Source: Rhabditophanes sp. KR3021 (lineage: Eukaryota > Nematoda > Chromadorea > Rhabditida > Alloionematidae). From it: a DNA stretch of 64,000 nucleotides. The DNA lies in NCBI GenBank assembly GCA_963281155.1, contig CAUJLY010000002.1, forward strand, positions 3,100,001 to 3,164,000, written 5' to 3'. The notes beneath the pieces were generated by a model. That model did not search any database, was not told where the DNA came from, and saw only the letters and a list, made by a program, of their open reading frames with translations. Every line of letters begins with the position of its first letter. Positions within the stretch are counted from its first letter, which is position 1. Position numbers and translations under genes: made by a program. This document shows positions 1 to 11,300 of this stretch, in pieces.

Positions 1-1305
1 TGCCCATGTTGAATCATATTGTGGAGCAAATGATGTGAACGCGCCATAGTTAAAATAACTCACTGGTACGCGAGCATGAGCTAGTGGCTCGTGGGAAGCA
101 ATTAGGCCAGGAGTTCCTTTTTCTAGTCTGCCAACTAAATCTCCGAGGGTGTGGCTTTTCCTGTCTACATCTCGTTCACTGATTATATTCAAGGTTGTTG
201 CCCCACCTTTATTATCCATGAAAGCCATTCTTCCTTGAAGTCTTGGAACAGTCGTTGACAGTCTCGTATTCCCATTCCCAATATTGGCCAACCTTTTACC
301 ATCCATATCATCAACCAAAGAGTTTCGGAGCATGACAGCATTTTTAGGTCTGGAGACAGGTAGAGGCTGTCTTTGTATTGGGGGCACTCCAATTTGTTCG
401 TTTGTAACTTCTTTTCCGAAAGACAGAGTATATCTTAAGTGTGCCAGGTAATTAGTTGAAAAGTAATACTTGGCAATTCCTTGCAACTTGACGGCCGCGA
501 AGTGGTATATTGATGTTGGTGGATTGTATGTCATTGCATTTTCGGCGATCAAGTTTACATCATAACTCATTTCTTGAATCTTGGCATACTGATTCTTCTC
601 AATCTTGATTAAGATGCTTTGGAAATCCATTGGTTGTGTGATGATTTTGTCATATTCTGGGGCATCAGCTACAGATACAGGGTAGGCAAAATACTCTTCC
701 GGATCTTTTTTGGAAAGCTTCCTTAGGATGGCATTGCAAAAAAGCTGGAATGCACTAAATGTGTAGTAATTGGGTTTGACATTAATAATTTGTGGTTCCA
801 CTACTTCCTCAATAACTTCCGATGTCACCTTAGGTGGTTTTTCTTCTTCGTCTAGTTTAATTCTCTTGTCTTCCACTGGCTTTCTTTCCTTCTTCCGTTT
901 GAGTGTACGAGCAGGAGTGGTGCTACCTGGGCTACTATCAGCTTTTTTAGTTCGCTTACGTTCACGTTTTGCAGTTGTATTGGTGCTCGACATGCCTTCT
1001 CCTACTGATTTATCACCACCCTCTGGCTTTTCTAAATTACGTGGTGTCATTGCAGCTAATGTTAGTGCTTTGCGTTTTGCTGACTTTCTGAGTGCTAAAA
1101 AACGGAATATCAATAATAAATTAGGTAACAACAAATAAAAATTAATCTTATATAAATTTGATTACATACATGGATCAAGCGGAGGTCGACCCCTTCTTTT
1201 AATAGTAGAAGTTGGCGTCGAGACAACCTCGTCTGTAGGCGTCATTACGGCTGGTTCTAAATTCTCCTCTGCATTCGGTGGTTGCTCGGATGTTTCGGGG
1301 TCCAT
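1..1305 (-). CDS. BRD9: BRD7/BRD9-like bromodomain protein (C-terminus outside window)
   Basis: Exons 1305-1170 and 1094-1 (minus), joined by a 75 bp GT-AG intron; the frame is open to the left edge, so the gene is truncated by the window. Residues 1-45 are acidic and end in a short basic RGRP (AT-hook-like) motif. A Lys/Arg-rich linker follows, then a bromodomain with YFAYPVSVADAPEY, QPMDF and the acetyl-lysine-contacting Asn in ENAMTYNPP. The last visible residues (ARVPVSYFNYGAFTSFAPQYDS) resemble the region after the bromodomain that BRD7 and BRD9 share. These family members are SWI/SNF (ncBAF/PBAF) subunits that bind acetylated histones in the nucleus. The ATG at 1305 is the first one and faces SMG5 across about 395 bp. 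BRD7 and BRD9 cannot be told apart here; many invertebrates have one co-orthologue. Confidence 0.88.
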
Positions 1306-1700
1306 TGTGTGTTTTAGAATAGATTAAAACAATTATAGATTTTGTATAATTAAATACAATTATAGATTGTGTATAATTAATATAAAAACACTAAAAGTAG
1401 TCTTTGTTATTTATTTTCAAACGGTGCGCGATCTAACTTATTCTATAAGCTGTTGTCGAGACGATAAATGCATTACCCGCGCTTAGATATTAGTTGATGC
1501 AAGCATTCCTGATCTTGATCAGAAATTTAATCTAACAGTCAAACGTGTGGAATATCGCATCTTCCAAAATATTCACTTGTCTTTGTTCGTTTGCATCCGA
1601 TCTATGACTGCTTTTTCTGCCCAAATGACGATGATTATGTGTTACATTATTACTTTACAAAACATTTGTTAACATTTACTATTTCATTTTAGACTGTAGC
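1306..1700. promoter_or_regulatory. Divergent intergenic spacer between BRD7/9 and SMG5
   Basis: A stretch of 395 bp separates two head-to-head start codons. It holds AT-rich repeats such as two near-identical copies of a tatagattntgtataatta block (about 1335-1380). No ORF is seen. A shared bidirectional promoter is inferred from spacing only; the SMG5 side ends in TTTTAG at 1689-1692, so an upstream noncoding exon is possible. Confidence 0.4.
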
Positions 1701-3751
1701 ATGCTTAAATCTGATGGTAAAAATAAAAATTTATACCCAATTAGAAAAACAGCTCTTGCTCTCAACTGCCATCATAAAAATATTTCCATTGAACTTCTCA
1801 AAAGTGAAAGATATTGTACTACCCTCAACCAGTAAGTGTTTGTATTAATTAGGTATACTTGTTTACATGTGATTGTTATACAATTGATGTGATTAGATTT
1901 TACATATATTTTAAAGTTGACTAATATTACACAAATGCTTTAGATTATTTACGGAAGGAAAGCTACGTATCAATGAATATAATGATGAAGACTCCCAGCA
2001 GATCTTAAGCATCTTGTGGAACATCGGCTGCTACACCCCTGCAAAGTTCTTAAGAAGACAAATGTTGTGCATGGACGACAAGCCCTTTTTTGTTAGAATG
2101 TTCCAAAACGCAATTGATGTTTACCACGAAATTGGGCAAACTTATCCAAAATACAATCAACAATGTATGATTAGGATGGGTGATTTGTGTCGTTATGCCT
2201 ACGACATTGACAAGGAAAACGTGGTCCACATTGAACGGGCAAAATGCTACTACGAGATCCTTTTCAAAAATGATATCAACAATGGACATGTTTTGAACAT
2301 GTTGGGGTTGGTTTATAGTGAGATGAAAAAACCACTCTTTGCAATTCAGTTGTTTTTGAGAGCCTGTACAGTTGGAAACAACTATTCGAAAGCATTGGAA
2401 AACGTCAAACAATGTAGGCCATCGTCTGATGATGCGCTCGAGAATGAGTTTGTTCGGTGTATTGTCAGATTTTTGAAGATTGATTTAGATTCGGAAGAAT
2501 TAAAATTGGATCACTTTAGTGGCAAGTACATGGAAATCAAAAATTCTGAAAAATTATTTGACTTTTACTACACCACCGTCTTATTAGTGAAAGGTATATT
2601 TGTGATTAATGATGAGAATGCGTACAAATATTTGATAACCAAAGTCGATGAGTTGTCGGAAACAGTGCTGGACATTATATCGAGTGAATCCCACCATACT
2701 GGCAAAATCAGACCCATCCATTTGTTTATTTGCTGTGCTCTTATTGATTGGGTTGATTTATTTTGTGCGTTTGCTTCCGTACCAAAGTGGAAAATATCAC
2801 TCATGGAAAAAGATCGGATGATCGCATTTTGCGAGAGACTCTGCACATACCTTAATGTCATTCTTGGACAAGATGCAAACACCATGGAAACATTGTCCTA
2901 TGGTAAGAAGATGTACTTTTGGAATACTCGCAACTTTACAATGATGTCTCGGTTAAACGTTGGTTTGGCAGTGATGGCTCACTTTATTACACAAGTTAAG
3001 AATAATCACCTCTGCTTCATTACCTTTCAAAATAACTTATTTCAAATGAAGGAAGACTACGCAAGTAATGGCAACGCAATCAGTGGAAGCATTTCACGTG
3101 CTTACTTTGACCATCAAGACCGCTTACAATTTGCTAAGGATGTCATACCATCGTACATTGTTCCAACTGAGGATGTGTTTATGTACCAGTTACGATTCAT
3201 TAATGATATGAAATTTAGACACAAATCAATGATCTGTGTTGACCCAACCGTTATCAGAGTGTTGGATGCCATGAAAACAAGTAAACAACAAGCCCGCTCG
3301 GCCTTAGCTTGGATTGAGAAAAACAAAAATGAATTAATTTTCTTTGAGCACATTGTTGTTTTTCCAAGAGATTACCCAAAGTTGACAAATGGAAACTCAA
3401 TATGCCTGAGGTCGATGGTTTTGAGTGCAGAAAGACTCTTGAACAAAAGGAATATTCCTGCTGACTCAGAGAACGTCATTGCCGTTTTGTTGATGAAACG
3501 TGATCCAGATGGTACAGTCTCTTTCGAAGAAAACATGATGGATTATTCCTATGAAAATTCCTTCATCAAAGTTGACAATCCGGGTAAGCAAAAACATTTA
3601 AACTAAATAAATACATACTTTTGAAGAGTATGATTTAATTTAAATGCAAAGTCTACAACATTATTAATTTATATTTCTAGCAATCTTGATAAGCACCTTA
3701 TTCAAGTTCAAGCATTTAATCGAACTTGTTACTGGACAAACAACTAGATAA
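1701..3751 (+). CDS. SMG5: SMG5-like nonsense-mediated decay factor with C-terminal PIN domain
   Basis: Exons 1701-1831, 1944-3583 and 3681-3751; all junctions keep frame with GT-AG borders. The N-terminal half is an EST1/SMG 14-3-3-like helical region (GDLCRYAYDI, ERAKCYYEIL, LNMLGLVYSEMKKPLFAIQLFLRAC), as in SMG5, SMG6 and SMG7. The C-terminal ~160 residues look like the SMG5 PIN domain (YIVPTEDVFMYQLRFINDM, DPTVIRVLDAMKTSKQQARSA, LMKRDPDGTVSF). SMG7 lacks a PIN domain. As in known SMG5, the first catalytic Asp of an active PIN appears to be missing (the motif reads VPTEDVF), so nuclease activity is unlikely. SMG5 works with SMG7 in cytoplasmic dephosphorylation of UPF1 and mRNA decay. The third exon is short and inferred from splice signals and frame. 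At about 613 residues it is shorter than vertebrate SMG5 (about 1000), lacking the long disordered middle. Confidence 0.78.
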
Positions 3752-5338
3752 ATGTACAACCTCAATTTGCGAAATATGAAAAACTATATAAAAGAAAATT
3801 GCATGAAAGAGTTTCTTACGTAAACGGATATTGCTCTCATCAAAATATCCATTTAAATCAAAAATGAAGACGACGATCGTATATTTAGTTCGTCTTTTTA
3901 TATATATACCACCACATCAATCTGAAGCGCCAGGCAAATCTTTATTATTTATGATCAGTTAAAAGCTAATTGGTTGAGATGTTTACATAAGATTCATCAT
4001 TATTTAGGATAATATTTGGTCGATGCATATTGGTGGCAACTAATACCATTGGAATGCTTTAATTTTTCTAATAGGTCTATGACATGCAACAAAAAAGTAG
4101 TGCAACCACTTTTAAAACATCACACGATTTTATATGACTAAAATATTTGATACAACAATTGAACGAATTCTTTTACATTTTTTAAATGTTACTTTATTTT
4201 TGTGTATGACATAATGATGATCGGAAATAGCATTTTTTAATATATATAATATGACACTATATACATTTTTGATATTTAATCGCTTGTCAAAATAAATTAT
4301 CTTTAATTAAATTGTGCACACTATAACTTTGCTAATATTAATGCTGTCATAAAATAAAAAAATGGCTAAATAAGTTAGTACTTGAAAATAATTCAATTAA
4401 TAAATAGATGAACAGACGAATGAGTAGAAATTGTATATAATAAGTTGCTTTTAATGCATATAAATAGATCCAATAATCTGACTTTTATCATGGATTTATG
4501 TTATCATTTTTTGAAAAGTATGTTAGGTGTCTGATTTGGAGTCAACTGAACAAACGCTATCTTCCTCATCATCGTCACTGTCTTTCTCAACTTTGGTGGA
4601 CGTCGGAATGAGGGTATTGATGGCAAGATCTTTCAACGCATCTACATATGACTTTCCTTTCTTTTTGGTTTCTCTGGGCATAATAGAAGTGGGATCCCAA
4701 TTAACAATTTGAAACTCTATTTATGTCTATCTAATTTGATATTTTAAACGCCACGTTTTTAACATTTATGTAAATTATTTGCAATAACTTAATTTTGTAA
4801 TTTAAAAGGCGAATTTTTATCAATTTAATAAAATTATACCAATCTTGACATAAAAGCATTTATTTATAAAACACAAGAAACTCCAAAGTGTCCAATCCTA
4901 TTGACGGCATCAATGATCATAGAAAACATTATAAACCTGTAGTAATAAAGTAACCATTTTTGTTACTTAACCATTGTTTTGAAAAAAGATAAAAAAGATA
5001 ATGATAAATTTATCTATAGATAATGCTGATATATATTTAGTCATATTACTTAGCGATGTTGTTAATTGCAACTTGCAAGTGTTGCACTTAAATACTGATA
5101 ATAATGTAAGGTGTGAATAATTTCTGATAATTTTGAAACCACATACGCGTTTGCATAACTTGAAGTATCTATTTACTTATTTTGTTAATATAAATTTTTA
5201 TTGAGCAAATTATTAAAAAATGAGTTAACATGAAATATTCGGACGAAATATCTTTCTCTGTATATAATATAAAATACATATAAATAAGATGAATGATTGT
5301 TAATAATAACTACTAAAATAAATAACATGACAGTATAT
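3752..5338. other. AT-rich intergenic region between convergent SMG5 and TOR
   Basis: About 1.6 kb of AT-rich sequence between the 3' ends of SMG5 and TOR. Apart from the 52-codon ORF at 4523-4681 I see no coding, RNA or strong repeat signal. Confidence 0.5.
4523..4681 (-). CDS. Small acidic hypothetical ORF, 52 aa
   Basis: A complete ATG-to-stop frame on the minus strand, in the 3' intergenic space between SMG5 and TOR. The product starts MPRETKKKGKSYVDALKDL and ends in an Asp/Glu/Ser-rich tail (EKDSDDDEEDSVCSVDS). The basic-then-acidic composition is unusual for random AT-rich sequence. I recognise no family. It could be the last exon of an unseen gene, a small nuclear or nucleolar-type protein, a relic, or chance. 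Confidence 0.25.
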   Translation of the reverse strand: MPRETKKKGKSYVDALKDLAINTLIPTSTKVEKDSDDDEEDSVCSVDSKSDT

Positions 5339-8300
5339 CTACCAAAATGGACACCATCCTACATAACATTGGCATAAGTTATCCTCCAATGTGGCTTCTT
5401 TAATAAGGCATTCTACTTGTTGTTCTACATCTAAAGACTTTTTAGGATTGAAATCACGGCCCGATAATTTTTGTCTGATGCGCTCAATCTCTGCCATTCC
5501 ATTCTTCTCCGAGCCACTTCTTTCTCCAGTCATACTTTTGTCCGTTTTTGTGGCTGATTGGAGTTTGTTACAGATCACAGGATCATACACAAAGGCTTCC
5601 AAAATAGCGAGTAATCTGTCGTCGTTATTACGGCACAACTTCAGAACTCTTTCACAAGTTAGTCTGTAATTCCCTTCAATTCCAGTTACTTCCATGGCCT
5701 TTACCATGATTCTAGTTAAACGGAAGGGGATCTTTTCAGGGAACTTCTCTCTCATCGTGGCTACCTCAAAACAATCCCCAAAATCAATATGTACAATTTT
5801 GCCACTAAGGCGATCTAACATCAGATTTGAGGGATGGCGATCTCCAAGGCCTAAAATATATCCTACCATTGACATAACAGCCATACTTCTGGTATAGTTC
5901 GTTCTTCTATCAAACCAAACTTCGGAGTTGGGACTCTTTAGCCAAAGTGTGTGTTTCAAGTCTTCTCCTGGAGTTTCATTCAAAGCATGTTTGAAAGCTT
6001 CCACCTTAAACATAAGATTGCATTTATCAAGATCGATGACATATTTCTGCATCTCGGCATGCTCTTTAGATATGTCGATCTTATTTTTCTCCCGATAATC
6101 TTTAATAAGTGAATGCAAGGTATCACAATTAGAAAGCCAGCCAATTAATCCGCATGTCTCGTTCAAGGCAATGATTGAGTAACGTTGAATAGTTAAATTT
6201 TTCCGACAAGTTGTCCTATCTTTTGTCAACAATGTGTTAATCAGACCAAACAATTGCATTACTCTTTCATCTTGACGCGGATCTTCGTGTCCTTTAAGCA
6301 GGAAACAATATTCGTTGCCGTCACTTCCAGTCATCATCAGCCTTCTTGGTCTTTGTTTCGATGAAATAACGCTCAATGTTCTCTTTACATCCTTAATCAT
6401 AATTGGACTGCTGTTCTTAGAGTAAGGATTGTATGTTCCAGGGATTACAATGTTGTAGACTCTTTTGTCAATTAATCTTGGAGCACAATATTTGTTGTCA
6501 ATTTGTTGCATACTTCTAAGATGCTGGGTAATCTTCTTGAAAGTATTGTAATACAACTCCCAGCATGCTTGAATATTCTTCGAGGCTTGATTCTGTTTGT
6601 AAGCAAGGCAATTTAGCCAAGCATCATCTAAGTCTTGTTTATAATTTTGTACAAAAGACTTTTCTTTAAGCGTTAGAATTGAGTATTCCTTACTGATCTT
6701 GGCATGCAATGGTTCTAATGTATCAAACATTCCTTCGAAGTTGTTTTCCTGGAACCATCTCCTCGAAGCTTCTTCTAAGCCTTCGTGCCACTCCTGCTCA
6801 CATGAAAAATAAGGTTTTAGATCATCATTTTATTTTTTTATTAATTTTCTACTTAGTCCAATGCTAATTATTTATATATCATAATATTTAGTATCAAATT
6901 TAAAAAGACAGCCTATCAACAGCTCTTTAACGCATCGTACTTTGAAATTTTAATGTTAGCTCAAGCTATTTACGTAAATACTAACATCAAATTTAACGTA
7001 ATTAATCACTCTTATTAATTTTAGTGCCAACATCGCCTCAATTGGCCTTTATTTAGTCTAATATGGAAGAAGAGAAGCCTACAAAAATCAAGGGGACTTT
7101 TTCAAAAGTGTCACAAGAAGAATTAGATAGCTTGTCTCAAGGAATCAAGAGTAATAGGTTAACGGCAGGCAAACCGAAAAGAAGTTGTGATGATGGCAGA
7201 AGTAAGAATTATGCTGTTGTTGGTAAGTCTAAATTTATAGTATTATAGCTAATTCACTTTAGGAAATGATGCTGATAGTGACTGTCAGATTATCAAACTT
7301 ATCGAAGGTACTAAGAAAAGAGGACCAGTCAAAAGATTAATGTCGAGAATGGGTATAAGAACATCTGCTTTCACTGCTGTTGGATTGGTAGGAGAATATC
7401 TCACTCATGTACTTTACGAAACCGGTACAAAGGACCAAATTGACGTGCCAAAAAAGTTGATCTAAGTTACGGATACTGGAGAGGAAACATTTGTTAAAGA
7501 AATCAAGAATGAACTCGATCAACTCAAAGCCAACAAGGGACACCAAGAATGCTGTGCTTACTTATTTTGGATTCTACTGTTCTCGCTGATGGATGATGAA
7601 CAAGACACCATAAAATATGCTGGTGAATCAAAAAAGGTGCCGAAAAGGATCAAAGGTCACAGAGATAGCCTCAATATTTCTCTCGAATTAGGCTTTGTCT
7701 TTGACAAGAAGGAGAGATTCCCCAACAAACTTGTCAGTGCAGGAAGTTGGTTGCTATCAAAAAGGAGTACCCATCCAAAAAGATCGCTTGAACATCGAAG
7801 CAATTCTCATAAGCGCAGCCCGTGGTCAGCTCACCAACAGCCAAGGTGGGAAGCCATCTTTAGATTTGGTCCTGAACACGAACCCCCAAGTAAACTCATA
7901 AGTTGCCCAACTTATTCTGAAGGACTTCTCAGAATGCGGATATGAAGAGCGCATTATGAAGTATTATATGTTTTTGTGTTTTAACTGAATTTTTAAGAAT
8001 AAACTTTGTATGCCAATTACCTCTGCCCACAGAATTGCGAGTCTAGTTAACTCTTCATTAACTAATTGGGCATCTTCAATAATCAAGCAAATTTCTGGCG
8101 ACCCCTTTAAGTTTTTTATAATTGTTTCGGCATTTCTTTGACGATGGCTATTAGATGATTTACTAGCTGCAACTAGTTGATAAACAATGGCAAATGGATG
8201 CTCTCGTCCAATATTTAGGACAATATTTATTAAAGTTCTTGTCAAAATATTGCTGTTTTCTCCATCTAATCTCGAAATAAGTTGGGGAATAACTTCGCAC

Positions 8301-11300
8301 CAAATGCTTGTTGGAATTTGTAGCAACTTTTCTTCGATTTCTTTGAATACTTTAAAGATTTCATCCTCTGATTCAGAAAGTAATGTTAGTAATCTCATTA
8401 AATCTTGCAAGCAGGATCCATCACAAATTGTTATGGCTTTGCAGTACGTGATAACGGCCTCTTTGTAGTAGCGCAGTTCTTCTTTAGGAGATGTGTAGCG
8501 ATGGTGATTCATTTGATATACCATTTGCTGATTAATAGGCAGCATTGGAGAAATATTTCCAATTTGATTGTTTCCCATCATCTGCCCCATCGCTTGCTGC
8601 TGTCCAATCATTTGCTGCTGACCCATCATTTGCTGATGCCCCATCATTTGCTGCTGGCCCATCATTTGCTGTTGCCCATTTATCTGGTGTTGGCCCATCA
8701 TTTGTTGCTGACCCATCATTTGTTGTTGGCCCATCATTTGATGCTGTTGCCCCATCATCTGTTGTTGATTAAGTGGTGGGATATTCACAACCATTTGTTG
8801 ATTTAAAGGTGCCATATTTTCGTGTGGATTAAACTGCTGAAGAGGGGAAGTAATTCTTTGTTGAGCAGTGGTATGCAAGTTGTTTAAGACACTCATGTTT
8901 GGCAAAGGAGGAATATTGTTTAAATGAACATTATTTGTAACTCCATTCGCCGAAGTATTCATTTGAGGACTAGTTTGTTGCTGTGGCTGTCTATCACCTT
9001 TGTTGTACTGATACCCATCGGGCATTGCTTGTCCTGCTGGAGATCTCATAAAAGCGGGATTGGCGTAGTTAGGCGATGTTTGTAAGGCTGGAGCATTCTG
9101 GTATACTGGATGATTTTGCAGACCACTGCGGGGATGATTTGGAGACATAGGAGATCCTATAGAAACTTGAGCATTCTTGCGCATGTTGTCTTTGTATTCT
9201 TGGACTTTTCTCATTCCAAGAGTATAGTAGCATTCTGCAAGTTTGTGGACAGCCTTATACCACTTGTCATTGTAATCTCTCGCCTTTTCATACAAAATGG
9301 TGACATTAATCAAGTCTGCATTAGGAATTGAAGTATTGTGGTGTCGTCTACGATGGTCTCTATGTTCGAAGTCGGTTTCCAGTATATTCAAGGTGGGGAC
9401 ATCTCTGCTAAAACTTCCACTTGGAGTGTGGTGCTTTCTGTCAAGGTGGAAACTACTGGCAGACGTCCAGTCGGCTAATTTGAGGTAAGCTTTAGATAGG
9501 GTTGTGTTCAATATTTCCTTATCCTTGATTGTTTCATCCATTCTTTGCTTCTCCATTAGACTGCACAAGTCTTTGAGTGTCTTGATAGAATGGACGATAA
9601 ACTGATTTGACTTAAATTCATCTCCTTCGGCCAATCCAATTGTTAAACCTTCACTACGCCAATGTTTACACAGGGCAAGAACCAAGGCATTATCATGGAA
9701 TGGTATCTTGAACTTGCCAAGATCTGTATCCAATTTATTGCCACTAAGCTCGTATAGAATTTGCTTGGAAGTGTCTTTATTGCCCTCGCTTCTACATAAT
9801 GATGCATATTTCAACATCATGGGAGATAATTCTTCGTTATTTAAAACCAATGATCTAACCATGAGTAACTTTTGCCAATGATCAATAGACGCTTTACACC
9901 CTTGAAGTCTTCTACTCCATACTACTGCGATTTGATCTCTGCGGTCTGGTATTCTTGCGTATTCCATAGCTTCCTCTAATTCAACCAATTGCTGGACTTG
10001 TACCATTGTTCCGTAAGCCCTTTCGTAACTTTCAGCAGCCATAATGGTCAGTTGAGTGTCTAGCATATCTCTAGTCTTTTCAATAAGTGACTCAGCTTTG
10101 GCAAAATCGTCTTTCTTAAAGGCAACGACCGCTCTCATGAAAGATCCCTCAGATGAGTTTTCATTGATCAAATTTACATAGCCTTCAAGTTTATCACTAT
10201 TCAAGACCCATAGATTACGAGCAGCGATACTAGCAACTTTGTCGTAAAGAGCATTATTTTGTCCTTCAACAAAATCTTTGACTGGAAACATGTCTTCCCT
10301 AATGACATCCAATTCTCTCCATTGCGACAAAGCTTCGTGACATCTCATTTGTCTCATGGCAATTTCTTTTTTCTTGCTTATATCACTTTCGCATACAATT
10401 TCAACTTGATAACATTCAAGTGCTTCTCTCCATTTGAACAACTTTTCTTGCCACTTCCCACAAATAGATTTTCCACGTTTTTCGGCATGAATAGTCATTC
10501 CATGAGCCAGTTCTTCTACATTTAATTTGCTGGCGTAAGATATCATCATGTCATACAAATCAATCTTCCATTCCTTATTCTTTTCCAGGTAATCTTTTTT
10601 AATCTCAAGCTCCTTGTACCTCAAAGCCTTAGCATACGCTTTTACTTCATTGGCTGTGTCACGGAGCAATTTTCTGTCAAAGGGTAAATTAACTTCTTTG
10701 CAATGATCAATAAACTCTCTCAAGTTAAGAATGGTCAAGATTACTTCTGGGACACGACACTTTTGCAAAATTGTAACCAGTGTGGCTAAAAATTCATCTT
10801 GCTGATTTTGAGTTAAATCACTCCAGACAGCAACAAAAGCGCCATTAAACAACTCCTTAGCCAATGTATGGTTGCAAAAGGAGATGGTGTGACATGCTCT
10901 AAATGCAGGAGATGGCGAATATTTCATAAACTGAAGTCTGAACGCTTCTAACCATGTTAACCATTCTTCTTTGGTTTGATTAATTTCAATTTCATGGAAT
11001 TTAAATAGAGACTTAAAATCCTTGGACCTATTTTTCGCTTCTATAATCGCGTTTTCCTTTTGATTCGAGGCAGCTTTGGCATGGTCTGGGATATATCTTG
11101 GTCTAGCCGAACTTGATGTCGCCTTTTCTTTGGCGATTGCCTTTTTAATCGTTTCGGCACGACTTCTATCATATCCGTCTGATGTCCTTTGAATCTTTTT
11201 TAATAACGAATCATAATCTTCCAACACATCAGGATCAACCTTTACACGTTCCAATGACGATTTTACAGCTTTATCAAAACATTTAAAATTTGTCCACATA

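Noticed and set aside
1..392. Minus-strand 67-codon ORF at 189-392
   Set aside because: It overlaps the bromodomain gene in the wrong frame; the real frame runs off the window edge.
2050..3353. Several minus-strand ORFs over SMG5
   Set aside because: Antisense shadows of a conserved plus-strand coding exon.
8405..8806. Plus-strand His/Leu-rich ORF over the TOR repeat
   Set aside because: It is the antisense shadow of the Met/Gln codon repeat; the minus frame is a conserved TOR exon.
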